From Ramazzottius varieornatus (taxonomy: Eukaryota; Tardigrada; Eutardigrada; Parachela; Ramazzottiidae): 64,000 bases of DNA. Made by a program: the position numbers and the translations under genes. The stretch covers positions 5,446,448 through 5,510,447 of the forward strand of contig BDGG01000002.1 in NCBI GenBank assembly GCA_001949185.1. The letters run 5' to 3'. Below are positions 51,601-62,012 of the stretch, piece by piece (position 1 is the stretch's first letter; every line of letters begins with the position of its first letter). The notes below the pieces were generated by a model. The model was not told where the DNA came from and did no database searches. It was given only the letters and a program-made list of their open reading frames with translations.

Positions 51601-51799
51601 ACGGGGCTGTAATTCCAGACAAAAGTCAGCAGATATAGTGGTGGTCTCAATTTACAGTCAGCCAGTCAGAACGTACCATGAAATGTTGTTGTTCTCGATC
51701 GGGCTTGTTCTTTCCCAATTTTTTGAGCCCCATGGCTCCGTCCGCGAGGGGAGGCTTCAGTCTTCCAAGCTTCTTATTCGGGTCCAACTTCGCTGTAAC
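48681..51799 (-). CDS. KDM7-type lysine demethylase (PHD + JmjC)
   Basis: Fe(II)/2-oxoglutarate demethylase of the KDM7/PHF8/PHF2 group, a nuclear eraser of H3K9/H3K27/H4K20 methylation. Eleven exons: 51677-51799, 51460-51588, 50955-51220, 50791-50876, 50561-50678, 50334-50494, 49939-50089, 49622-49823, 49225-49475, 48928-49138 and 48681-48815. They total 1833 bp (610 aa) with consistent phases. The PHD finger ([33 protein letters not shown]) precedes a linker ([14 protein letters not shown]) and the JmjC domain. Its iron ligands are visible in [12 protein letters not shown] (H-x-D) and in [14 protein letters not shown] (second His). [17 protein letters not shown] carries the lysine that contacts 2-oxoglutarate in the family. 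Exons 1-3 add a Lys-rich extension before the PHD, longer than in human KDM7A. The true start is uncertain; the first in-frame Met seen is at 51733 and an upstream exon is possible. Confidence 0.92.
50156..50280. mobile_element. intronic hairpin MITE, copy 8
   Basis: In KDM7-like intron 50090-50333. Ends GGCTCGACAAACAG and TTTTTTCGCCAGCTCAG. Core GCTCAAGTGGCGCACG, loop CGTGATTATTGGCTGGAA, then GTGCGCGTCGCTCAAAATG. Confidence 0.85.
51292..51411. mobile_element. intronic hairpin MITE,copy 9
   Basis: In KDM7-like intron 51221-51459. Ends GGAGCTGCGCAAACC and GGTTTGCCGAGCTCC. Core TCTCAAGTGGCGCATG, loop TTGTTGTTACTGGTGAAA, then GTGTGCGCGACTCAAGAC. Confidence 0.85.
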
Positions 51800-51964
51800 C
51801 TGTGAAAATATAATCGATTAGGCAACAGCGAGAAAAAAATATAGATATTGACATGGTAGGCGCTTTGAAAACGATCGAAGTCAACCCGACGGTTCTAATA
51901 TCTAGTCAGACTGTCAGAACTTCAGGAGTGAGTCACACCAGAAGACACAATCAAGTAGGAGGTA

Positions 51965-52258
51965 AACGACATAATTCGGGCATAGTGATTTTTCACTCGT
52001 AATTTGGGCATATTTGTTTCTCACCTCCTGCTGCGCGTAGTGAACTGCTTTTCGTTTCGTGAGGTAGATTGATCCCTTTTCTCGAGATTTCAATAGGTTT
52101 GAGAACGACAAAGCGTTGTGAATTAGGGGAATTTGGCCTGGGAGAGAGATGGGTCTGTCCAATGTTAAAAAGCCCAGTATCAACAGGCGTCCAATGAGAG
52201 ATGAATCAAGCGTTGACGATCATGTTCAAACTTTTCGCGTTGCCCGAATTATGTCGTT
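51965..52258. repeat. 18-bp perfect inverted repeat
   Basis: AACGACATAATTCGGGCA at 51965-51982 recurs as its exact complement TGCCCGAATTATGTCGTT at 52241-52258, about 258 bp apart. A diverged direct echo (GTAATTTGGGCATA) follows the left arm near 52000. Confidence 0.7.
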
Positions 52259-52553
52259 CTTCGTAAAGACCATCGGACCATGGAGACCTAGTGCAACGAA
52301 GCTGCTTGAGGCGGTCGGAAGAAAGATGGCAAAAGTGACAGGCGAATCTAGATCCCTCTGTTTCTTTAAGCAAAGAGTGTCAACAGATATCCAGCGTGGA
52401 AATTCGTACTCTGTTCTCTCCACCGTAAAGGAAACCATGAGTCTTCGTGAGCTATTTTACGTTCTAGAGGTGAAGAAGGGAAAGTTTATCTATGTGTTGT
52501 TATTTTTTGTCCCGCTTTGCTCCCCACTTTTTGGGAACAGAATATTGTCTTAA
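52149..52553 (+). pseudogene. 134-codon open frame, possible transposon relic
   Basis: ATG at 52149 (context GAGATGGG) opens 134 codons ending in TAA. The middle (RIMSFFVKTIGPWRPSATKL, then GRKMAKVTGESRS and QRVSTDIQRGNSYSVL) has the charged and hydrophobic alternation of a folded domain. It echoes a fragment type I associate with transposon-encoded proteins but cannot name. The last 30 codons become hydrophobic and low in charge, as if reading past the coding end. It lies between the two arms of the 18-bp inverted repeat at its 5' end. Function is unknown. Confidence 0.25.
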
Positions 52554-53187
52554 CAATTGAGAATCAAAGAATACACCCGTTCTAGCCCATGTTGCCGTTC
52601 GGTCCGAAAAGTAACTTTTCGACCACTCGTCTTTGCGCTTATCCCCTGAATCGCACCACACATATCCAAATCATACTTTACACCGAATACGAGGCAGAAC
52701 CTCTATCGAACCGCCCACAGAACGGTTTTGGACCTTTCGATTTGCGAAATGAGAAAAGTCACATGGGCTTTCCCATAACGAGGCAGCTGCTGTATGCCCA
52801 GCAACCTTCCCGACAGGAAATATTCCTCCAGTTCTGTCCCTGGCTCTCCGGAAAAGCAGTTCGTAAAACTAAGAGCACTGGTCACCTCGGTAAATCACTG
52901 CATCAATGCTCTTACCTCCACTTGATGCTCTAAAGCTAAAATTCTTTTGGTCTGCCACGGCTGATTTCCCTTTCCGATACAGAGATCAGTATCGAGCAGC
53001 GATCGGGAGGTATGTACCATCTTTTATCCGCCGCAGGAGCGCTATAAGGAACGGTGAGAACCTCGGCACGTGGACGACAGCCATGAGTCGGACACGTGAA
53101 TCTCTCAAAGATTTAACAGGCAATCTTGTATGAGTTTCCACAATGCATTAAATTCGTCGAGCCACAGTGACAGAAGGGTGCCGGGTA

Positions 53188-53445
53188 CAGTCCTACCTGT
53201 GAGATGTGACAGTTCAAACGCCCGAAATCAGTTCCGGACGGTTCATGTATGCACGCATTTGCTCGCCATGCTGTTCGCATGAGACCGATCAGCTGATGAG
53301 ACACGTGCTTGATCACTTGAGTAAGTCAAAAAACAACCGGACGCCGATCAGCTGATCGTGCTGCGCAGTGCATAGCCAGCAGTCTCGTGCAGAAACGCTG
53401 TTCGGATGCAGAAGAAGCAATTGTCATATCTCACAGGTAGGACTG
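53188..53445. mobile_element. TA-flanked MITE with 27-bp terminal inverted repeats
   Basis: The left end CAGTCCTACCTGTGAGAT and the right end (complement, ATCTCACAGGTAGGACTG) match over about 27 bp with two differences. TA at 53186-53187 and at 53446-53447 flanks the element. CAGT ends with TA target duplication are the hallmark of Tc1/mariner-type insertions. There is no transposase. Inside, GATCAGCTGAT palindromes occur twice. Confidence 0.8.
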
Positions 53446-53699
53446 TACCTGAAAACTCAAAGCTGGGTTGGAAAGTCGAAGTAGATCGGTCACTTGGCCA
53501 TTTTGCAGGATTCGCGCTCAAACTCCCAACTGGTCTGACTTAAAAAATTGAAATTGAATCCAGTTCAATTTTGATTAAAGTGTGCGGACCATTGGTGCTA
53601 CACCTCCTTGTCCTTTCTTTTCGGCCAAGCTTCACACGGTTTACTCTGCTTCATATCCTTACGCATCATAGGTTCTCGCACTCGACACTGGGTGTTTTA

Positions 53700-53741
53700 T
53701 CAGTACTATCTTCCTCTCTGTCAGTACTATCTTCCTCTCTG
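53700..53741. repeat. 21-bp tandem duplication
   Basis: Two exact head-to-tail copies of a 21-bp unit beginning TCAGTACTATCTTCC. Confidence 0.9.
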
Positions 53742-54025
53742 TGCAACATTGCCTACATTCTCCTCGATCATGTTTCCCGCCGATGAGCAAATTTCATTTC
53801 ATTCGTTTTGTTTCTCTTGTCGCTACACGAGCATTTCTTCGATCGGGTTTAACTTGACGTCGCAATCCGATGCGCATCCCGTCGCAGTCCGATGTTCCTG
53901 TTCGTCGGACTATAATTGTAAATCGCCGGTTGGACTTTAACTTGCCATTGTCCATCTGCTATCGGTTTATCTTCTATCCTTGCCTTCCGATCTTGGTCTT
54001 TCTCGGTCGCGTCTTCTGATCCACC

Positions 54026-54601
54026 ATGGCTGGACGCCACTGGCTTCGTAACAAGACAAAGAAGGAAACCCCAGCTTCCCCACGTCAACACGCCCGCCGC
54101 AACGCCAAAGTCGCCGACGATGCCGTTTCGGAAACCTCCGATCAGACAAAGTACGATCTCGACTACGAAACTGTTTCGAAAGACGAATTAGGAGTTTCCG
54201 ATCTACAGTGCCCGTCAGTTTCTTCCCACAAACCCAAAAGCTCCCCTCCTCCTACCAACGATCACCATCCCTTTGAGCCTCTCATGGCACAGTCCGACGC
54301 CATCGCCAAAACACTCGAACGAGCATTGGCAGCCACTAATGCTAACCGGGACCGCATCCAACGCGATCTGTCCACCGTCTCTCGCCCTCCCGTCCGTCCG
54401 TCGTGCGCACCTTTCAAGGTGGCAGCTCAGGCTTGCCATCGGCATCCATCGATCTTCTGCCTGTTCATCACAAATTCCAGAACGGCTCAACAAGATAGTG
54501 ATGCACGCTTCGAGCCGGTTACGCTGAAACCGCGCCACTTAGAAACAGTTCAAGTTTCTGTGTCGAGCTCCCATACAGTGAGAACATTACACCAAATTTG
54601 A
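54026..54601 (+). CDS. 191-codon open frame, unknown, gag-like composition
   Basis: ATG at 54026 in an ideal Kozak context (CCACCATGG) opens 191 codons. The N-terminus is basic (MAGRHWLRNKTKKE, RQHARRNAK) and then acidic (DYETVSKDELGVSD). A Pro/Ser-rich linker and a predicted helix (AKTLERALAATNANRDRIQ) follow. The last third looks non-coding in character (Cys/His/Phe mixtures), so a frameshift or splice near 54420 is possible. The basic/acidic head followed by a helix resembles the start of a retrotransposon gag, but no zinc knuckle, protease or polymerase follows. It could equally be a first exon of an unknown gene. Confidence 0.3.
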   Translation: MAGRHWLRNKTKKETPASPRQHARRNAKVADDAVSETSDQTKYDLDYETVSKDELGVSDLQCPSVSSHKPKSSPPPTNDHHPFEPLMAQSDAIAKTLERALAATNANRDRIQRDLSTVSRPPVRPSCAPFKVAAQACHRHPSIFCLFITNSRTAQQDSDARFEPVTLKPRHLETVQVSVSSSHTVRTLHQI

Positions 54602-55491
54602 CCAAATGTCGCAAAAAGCGGGCATTTCGCTATGAAACCTTCGACATGGAATTCCAAGTTGCCGCTTATTTTCAATATTTCGAGTCGGAATTCCAGCATT
54701 TCAAATTTTAAGCGGGCTCAGCCGGAAAGGACCGAAATTCCTATTCTCCAGGCGGAATTAGGAACGGAAAACAAGATGCCCATCTTCCGTTGCAAGAACA
54801 ATTTCGGTCGCGGAATTTTTCATCAGTTTCCCGATCCTCCAGAAATCTCGCTTCACCGTGCAGTGTGAGCAACGCTTTCCACACGTGTCAAAATTTAATC
54901 AGCTATTGTGTCGACAATACTGCTGTACATACCACATTGAACAATTAAAAATCGACGTACACCAGGGAGCGCAGCAGCATGTCTGGCAGCTCTGGCTGAC
55001 CCGATGACTTCTCATCTTGTTTGGTCCTCTATCAGCGATAGTACTGAAACCCGTATAAGAGTCGCAAACGCTCGGTACGACATAGACTAGGTACGATGCC
55101 TGGAACGACGTACCGCCATCCTACATGCAGGTGCGGCTTTCACGCGATTAGGGTGGTCAGAATGGCCTCCGCTCCAAGTTTAGTGGTGGACGTACAGCCA
55201 ACAGTGCGAGTTGGACGATACCCTAATACATGTCCTGAGATCGGCCCGACGCCTGCAGTCCTAGAAATACGGAAAGTCTAGGGACGTCCGCATGGATGAC
55301 GCGAACTCTGTGGAAGTATGGTGAGGAGATAGTTTGAAATGTCAGGGTGGTGGACACTTAATGTTCCACGTATTTCGCCGTGTCAACAGGTGGACATACG
55401 AACTTGAGCAAGGTTTCCACGGCTTGGCTGCTGACCGATTTTGCTGGATAGGATCCCCTCGTGTAACTCGTGTCTGAGAAACTGAGAATGC

Positions 55492-55723
55492 CACTCCACA
55501 GTAGTAGAGTGGATTAGACCAAGCACTGGTCGAATCGATTAATCTATTTGGTTCGACCTTAGGTTCAGATTCAGGTTTTACATGTTGGTTCGACCAATTG
55601 GTCGATACACACGGCGGATTTTGGACCAAAGGTCAAAACCAAACCGACCAAAGGTCGAACCAAATGAGCCAACTGGTTCGACCAAAGCTTGGTGTAATCC
55701 GCTCTACACAAGAACTACACTCC
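55492..55723. mobile_element. inverted-repeat element rich in GGTTCGACC words
   Basis: The left end (CACTCCACAGTAGTAGAGTG, then GATTAGACCAAGC) matches the complement of the right end (GTAGAGCGGATTACACCAAGC-like) over about 35 bp with several differences. The interior is a mosaic of short palindromic words (GGTTCGACC, ACCAATTGGT, GGTCGAACC). It looks like a decayed foldback MITE. Confidence 0.6.
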
Positions 55724-55748
55724 GCTCGCTTGGAATCGCTACAGATTT

Positions 55749-55775
55749 TTTCGGTTTCGGTTTCGGTTTCGGTTT
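55749..55775. repeat. TTTCGG microsatellite, 4.5 units
   Basis: Four perfect copies of TTTCGG plus a partial one. Confidence 0.95.
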
Positions 55776-57815
55776 AAGGCCTGCGAAACAAACGCCACAT
55801 ACCATGTCAGGCCAAAGACCTAAATCAGATAACAGTATGATAACACGTGCATTACACCGGTCAGTTGAGTCTCAACTGACCCTGATTACACTATGCTTTG
55901 ACTGATGTGGGCGTAGCGAGCAGTATTGTTAACATCGAATGAATTTTGTGTTTTGAAAGCGTACGAATGTGCACGGATTTCGAGCGAGTGGACTGTATCA
56001 GAATTCGCAGAGGGTTGGATGGTTAGTTCATAATAGTCAACTTCGTCACCATTTATATTTTGCGGAGGGTTCCCCTCCGGTATTGTGTCCACCGGAAGTT
56101 CGAATTTAAGTGAGCAGCTTTGCTCGATCTTCGAAAGAGCTGCTCCGTGGCCTCTGTCTGCTAGGGTCTGGATTTCTGCAATCCATACTACGATAAAACT
56201 GGCAAGCCTGCTTGATGTCTGGCCAATTAAGAAGTCGGCTGCGGGAATCGCTTTTCGAAATTTCGACTCCAGTGATGAGAGCTTTTCCTGCGCTGCGCTC
56301 AGGCCCCAGACGCGTCTGCTTATTACTAAGTCCAGAAAGCTGCGGGGTATCTGAAGCTCTAGTTTTCTGCTTGGTTGGAATAGCGAAACTAGCCCGCGTG
56401 CAGTAGTATGAACATCGGAGGATGTATTGTACGTTTCTGAGACTGATCTCGTACAACTGGCTACAAGTCAGGACCGTCCGACTTGAGTCTGCTGGAACAT
56501 ACGTCCTTCATGTCCATTATACAGCCTGAATATCGCACCTGATATTTGGTGTCTTCTTGTCTTCCGGCAGGAAGAGTATTGGTCCGTGTACCATCGTATA
56601 TTCTGCCAAATGATTCCGAGGTAGTTCTCGGATACAAGGCCATGGGATCATTCCGTATTTGCGATTGCTCAGTAGAGCTCCATACAGCCGCACAGTCAAC
56701 GTCCTGGAAAGTTGCCATCAGGTGCAATGTATAGCCGAGATCGGAACAGAAATGGTGATCCATTATCCCTGGAGTTTCTATCCAACATAACAGGACGGGG
56801 ACCTCCAGACTGAACGTTTGGACGTGTCAATGGCATGGTTTTCACCTACTAACCCACAAGAGATCGCTTATGAAACAGCTGACTCTGCTGCGGCAAGCAC
56901 GCAGGTTGGACAACCATGCAGTTAATTCATCGTATGCCGCGGTACAGCTTGATTGACGATGTTTGTTGACTGGCGGCAGTATTTGATGATGGTGATCTAT
57001 GCTTCTATGAGGTGGACATAGGATTTACTTAATCATGGATGCAGGTTGAAGGTCCAAGGTGCGCTGCTCGGGATGGACCATCGCTCCAGCGCCGGATGGA
57101 GCACTTGACGGCTCCTCGAGCCGGCGTTTTCAGGATTTGCGGGTTCTGCATACGTGGCGGAAGTGGCGCCGGGTCCATAGGCGACCTCGCTGTTTCGGCG
57201 AATCTGGCGCGGGATTTGTAAAAGAATAAGGAACACGTAGCTGTTTTCTTTTCCACGTATAATGTCACTACGTGTCCGCCCGGATTCCCTTCAAAAAGTG
57301 GATTTTCACTTTTCAGGTTTTACTGCTGACTGCCGCAGTTCGTACAGTTGGTTCGCCAAGGTCTCTCCCATACAGACGGCGCACGCGAGTGCTGGCACTG
57401 CTGCGGCAGACACAAGCAATGTTCATTTGACTCATGGATCTCATCGGGCGGACAATACGCCAATACGGGAAGCCTAGTCTCCCGCCTTTGAACTGCGGAC
57501 TCCGGACATCAATTTCCCGGAACTCGAAGAGGGCACTTCGTGAAATGCCGTCTTCGAGAAAACCAACATCGGACAGTAGAGCACAAGAAAAAGGGACTGA
57601 AAACGTGGGGTAACTAAGGGGTCTTGACTGCACGCGCCTTAGACAAAGAGGTACTGTTTTCCATTTTGTGTGATCCTGTTGAGTTTTTAGGGGCAATAAA
57701 CAAACTTGCTCGTTTTGTTTAGAATATCGGCGCACTTAGGTTTGTTCTTCAGCAACCTCATCCCTAGGAGTCAGCTGCAGGTGAAGAACGCTGCTCCTAC
57801 TCTGCTTGAGTACTG

Positions 57816-58417
57816 ATGGCCGCACTGGCAGCACCGTTCGGACATCCCGTCGCGCAGCTGAAAATTATGGACAAAGTGAAACATGCCCTTCAACGAGCCA
57901 CGGTCCTTCCGGAGAACCAAGAGAAGCACAAACGCATTGGTGAACATTGTAAGCCAGAATTTCTCCCACCTTTTATGAAACTGATATATTGTTAAATGTT
58001 AATCTCTGGGGCTCCGCATGTCCCTCGAGCTGGCGAGTATCGCGGTTCGAGACCCAAAAGTCAGAGAAAGAGCATGAGGGAACAGTTCCAGATCTTCTCG
58101 TTTCATGCGACTGACCGCAGAATATGTTGCGGACAAACTGTCGAATGAAGAGTTTCGCTAGTTTACGTGTTGGGTTTTGTGGAGCTTGCTCCGTTCGTAG
58201 ATTCTCACGATGGTCAAAGCGTATCCAAAAAGAGTAGCTGTCCAACCGGAGATCGGAAAGTGTAGCTTGTTGCTATTGTCAAGCAGATTGCACGTTGTAA
58301 GGCCCGGTGAACCTCTTCAACGACCTGGCAAACACGCCACACAATGTGGACCTTCGTAGCTTGGCCGCTGACATCAACGTCGTACTGCGATCGCTGGAAA
58401 CGCAGACTCTGCCTTGA
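57816..58417 (+). CDS. putative small two-exon protein, 82 aa
   Basis: Exon 1, 57816-57948, starts at ATG (MAALAAPFGHPVAQLKIMDK, then HALQRATVLPENQEKHKRIG) and ends at a good donor (CATT|GTAAGCC). Exon 2, 58302-58417, begins after CGTTGTAAG and reads VNLFNDLANTPHNVDLRSL, then AADINVVLRSLETQTLP, ending in TGA. Phases match (exit 1, entry 2) and the sum is 249 bp. Both exons are amphipathic-helix-like and unlike the surrounding frames. No family was recognised. The acceptor lacks a strong pyrimidine tract, so the second exon boundary or the whole model could be wrong. Confidence 0.4.
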
Positions 58418-61400
58418 TAGTACCGGTGCAGGGACGTTCCACGCTCTACGTGCATCAGGCCATTCGTTTGTCCTGGAAGGACCTGGAAGTGTCCTGTTCG
58501 AGCTAAACGCCGGCGGCCTGGTTCAGTCGGCTCGGAACTGCAGAATGGATCAGCCGGGATCCGACAACTTCCTCCTCCACTAGCTATCTTCTCCAGCTAT
58601 CGTCTCTCGTCAAGACCTCTAGTCGCCGCTGACGAAACACCTCTTACTAAACCGGCGGCAGTCTATAGACAGGGTGCGTACAATTATCCCAGTTGTTAAA
58701 TAGAACTGTTCACTTCTGCTTGCGGACAGGAGATAATGTATTCGGAGTGGAAAGCTATCTCGATTTGCGCTTCTCCATGTGCATGCATGGTTCTCCACAA
58801 GCGCTAGACAAGACCGAGGTCGGGGAACCCGGAACATTAACTAATGAAGCGTGGAGGGAGAACTTGTGACGGGTGTTGTTCCCTCACTAAAGCTTTCCCA
58901 AATCAAGACCTGACCCCGGTCACCCGTAATCCTTCACTCTGCGGGTGCGATTCAACGTACTAATGAACCATAGTCTTGTTCATTAAAATCTAATCGATCT
59001 AATCTGCAAGCGTCATAACAACCAGTCCCCCATCCCTGACTAGCAGCCCACTCACAGCATGACGATATAACCAAGGCCTGAACCTACTGGATATTAATGG
59101 TACAGTGACCTGTTTTGGGATTTGTGGCGAGCAGCTATAACCTTCAGTTTTGTGTACGATACGGGAAGATACGTGACAATGATGTGCTAACTACGTGTTT
59201 GTAGCTCAGGATGATCGTATAGGCTAATCAGTGCTGTTGACGCTGGGGCTCAGGAAACGGGAAGCGGATGCCGACGCCTGGTCCCGCCTGAACATCAAGG
59301 TAAACAAAGTGTCACAACAAGGTCCGCGAAAAAACAAGTGGGCTCTCGCAAATTGCGACTCGGAGAAGGTAGTTTAGATTGGGCTGATGAGACTTTTGAC
59401 AGACATATGTGGGTCCATTGGAACGAAGCTAGACATGCACAGGAAGGGATGGAGCCCAGTCTCGGCCAAAGACCTATGAAGCTGATGGAACTTTATAACG
59501 TACTGTAGGAGTTCTTCTTTTGACATTCAAATTGCGGCACATGATGGGTAGTAGTCAAATTATGGCACTCTTATCACGCTCTGCACATCCTTGATGGACG
59601 AGGCTTTATAGAGCTTTTACGATAATGAGGCGAATAAGGTTAATCCGGCTGCGAATCTTTCCGGCCTTGTTATTGATTGCGATGGTGCTGCGTCGTATAA
59701 AGCGTTGTTTATGACAGGCCACAACTGCTTGTAAGGATGGGATTACATTACGACAGTGAAGTCATGGTTGGACATGATGGATTTTGGGATGTGGATAATC
59801 GCGGTTCACCCGCTGCTAACGCCGGGTGAATTCGTGCGTGACCAGCTCCCATTTTCAACCACAAATGGCCATATTTAACAGCAATATTAGCTGGCAATAT
59901 CATTTCATACTGTATGCTGTGAACCATACCCATGCATGTTTGGCGGCATATAGAGTAGGCAAGTTAATAACCACGTATCCTATCAAAGCGTCATCTTGCA
60001 GCAGTTTACATTCTACAGAAGTGTGATGAAGTCACGGGAAGGTTATTGACAATTTTCCGCTACACTTGACCGAGCCGGCGATATCGCGGCCATAATTACT
60101 GGGCTTTTGTGCTTGGCCATGTTGGCTGGGCCTACCATGCAAATAACCCTGATTATGGGATGATAAAATGAAAGATGTAGGAAATTGAATTCTTGCCCAT
60201 GCAGCCGATCTTCTGCTTCATACAAAGCGTTGACCGCCTGTTCGCATCCTCCCACTTTACATATACCACCACCGACCGGCTGTCTCCTCGCATTTCTTGC
60301 CTTTAATTATCCTGTAGTTTCCACTCTATTCATGTTTGTTGCGGTCGACTGCGTCTTTAACGATCATCGAAACCTGTGGCATTCATCGGACATCGTAGTT
60401 CTTGTCAGTCCTCTTTTGATCCCTGGTGGGATTGAAAAGTCTCTTCACACTGAATATCCTTAGGCAAAATCCAAATTAACTCTTCTTTTAACTCTTGTTC
60501 AACAGCTTTTGGACAAAATTAAAATGCGAGAGGCTTCTGTCCAGGTCAACGTCTCTGATAAGCCAAATTAAAGCTACTCAGCGTCAACGAAAAAAATCTC
60601 GGTTTCAGCAAACGTATCTATAAACAAGAAGAAACTGTATATATATTAACAGTTCAAAATACGTTCGTCAAGTACTCGACTGTTGATGGTACGTACGTGA
60701 TGCGCAGTAAATGCAAATGAAATTTGGAGTTCCCACGTTGCCACGCCATATCGTACAGGTATTAATTTATTTCACGAAAAATATGCACGTTTGATCCTCG
60801 ATCTTTTTGTTGCTTTATTTGCTGATGTGACCTCTTCGAGAATATTTTCGAATCCAACAGCTGAATACGGAGTAGGAAGGCGGAAATCGTACCAAGTGGT
60901 TGGTTTCAAATCGCGTTATCTTCCCACTGTACGACGTACTATACTGCCACAGTGCAGTATACATAACTTCGTTCTGCTCTGTGGTACAGTGTGTGCTTAT
61001 TGATGGAAGACCGCCTACGCTTCCCAATCAATCAGCAGAGCGAGTTATATTGCCCACTGTCCACTTCACACTTGACTTCAGCACTGTATAGACCAGTAGA
61101 ATATTTCTAGCGCTTCCAACAGTCGAACTGGTGTAGCGATTCTTGCACAAGTTCAATCGATTATAATCGGAGCCAACTCTAACTTTTGCATAATCATCCT
61201 CCTTTTTACATGAGAGTCTTCTTTTTTCGGGCTCCACGTTTTCACTATCCCACCTGTAATACGTTCTTTCTTTCTAGTGGTCGGTGTTTGGGCATTTACG
61301 GAGTACACGGATGAACATTCCGGTCAAGTCGAGGAAGAATGCAACTTTGATTCTGGGTCAACAGTTGGACCCACAAATTTCCTGTTGTTGATGGTGGCTA

Positions 61401-62012
61401 TAAGGACAATTACCATCTGATCGCACTGATTTTATTACATGGGAATAAGTATGGCCTGCCTGCAATCCCATCTCTTTTTGCTTTAAAAACAGACCACGTC
61501 CGCCGTACAGTTGCTGGTAAGTGTCAGGCGGAAGTTCGATCGCTCCCTAAAGGACCGTAACGATATATACAGTAACAGTGTCCTCTGCAACACTGCCTTT
61601 TCCTTGTTAGATCTACTCAAAATCCCGACCAGCCTCTCGTCTCTATGAGGGCAAAGTCTGGAAGAATACATAGTGTAGGGTACAGCTTTGATCATTGGTG
61701 TGACTGGAAAGAGTGAGGCCCGCATTGTGTGGATAAAGTAAACGAAGCCACAAACTGCTCCTTTTTCTCTTAATCAATATACGCGCACTAACTTTTTATG
61801 GACTGATGTCTGATGATCTACATCTCGGGGCCCTGCTTTACTGGCATATGCAGATGAACTGTCATTGCATGCAAGATGGTCTTGTTGGATGTATCTTTGT
61901 TCCTTCAAGTTTACTTCTGGAGTTTACTGCTCAAACATGCTTCATGTTCTTCCTTGTAGACTGCATTTCATCAAGCGTATGCAGGCACTTCCTGTTGTCG
62001 TAATTAACTGCA
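58418..62012. other. non-coding stretch, 3.6 kb
   Basis: No supported gene. Near 61277 a strong acceptor (TTTCTTTCTAG) precedes a 47-codon open stretch (VGVWAFTEYTDEHSGQVEEE), which could be an upstream exon of the membrane-protein candidate that follows, but no linking donor was fixed. Confidence 0.4.

Larger units (their letters stand above)
51800..57815. other. gene-poor stretch, 6 kb, with repeat relics
   Basis: No gene with recognisable homology. It holds an 18-bp inverted repeat (51965-52258), a 134-codon frame (52149-52553), a TA-flanked MITE (53188-53445), a 21-bp tandem duplication (53700-53741), a 191-codon frame with a strong Kozak context (54026-54601), an inverted-repeat element (55492-55723) and a TTTCGG microsatellite (55749-55775). 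From 55780 to 57815 I see open frames on both strands but nothing I can support as coding. Confidence 0.5.

Noticed and set aside
56461-56763. Overlapping minus-strand frames of 100 and 60 codons
   Set aside because: Both look mildly coding-like but they overlap in different frames and neither shows family similarity or bounding splice sites.
58044-58056. tRNA B-box-like GGTTCGAGACCC
   Set aside because: No matching A box, acceptor stem or anticodon arm at the right spacing on either strand.
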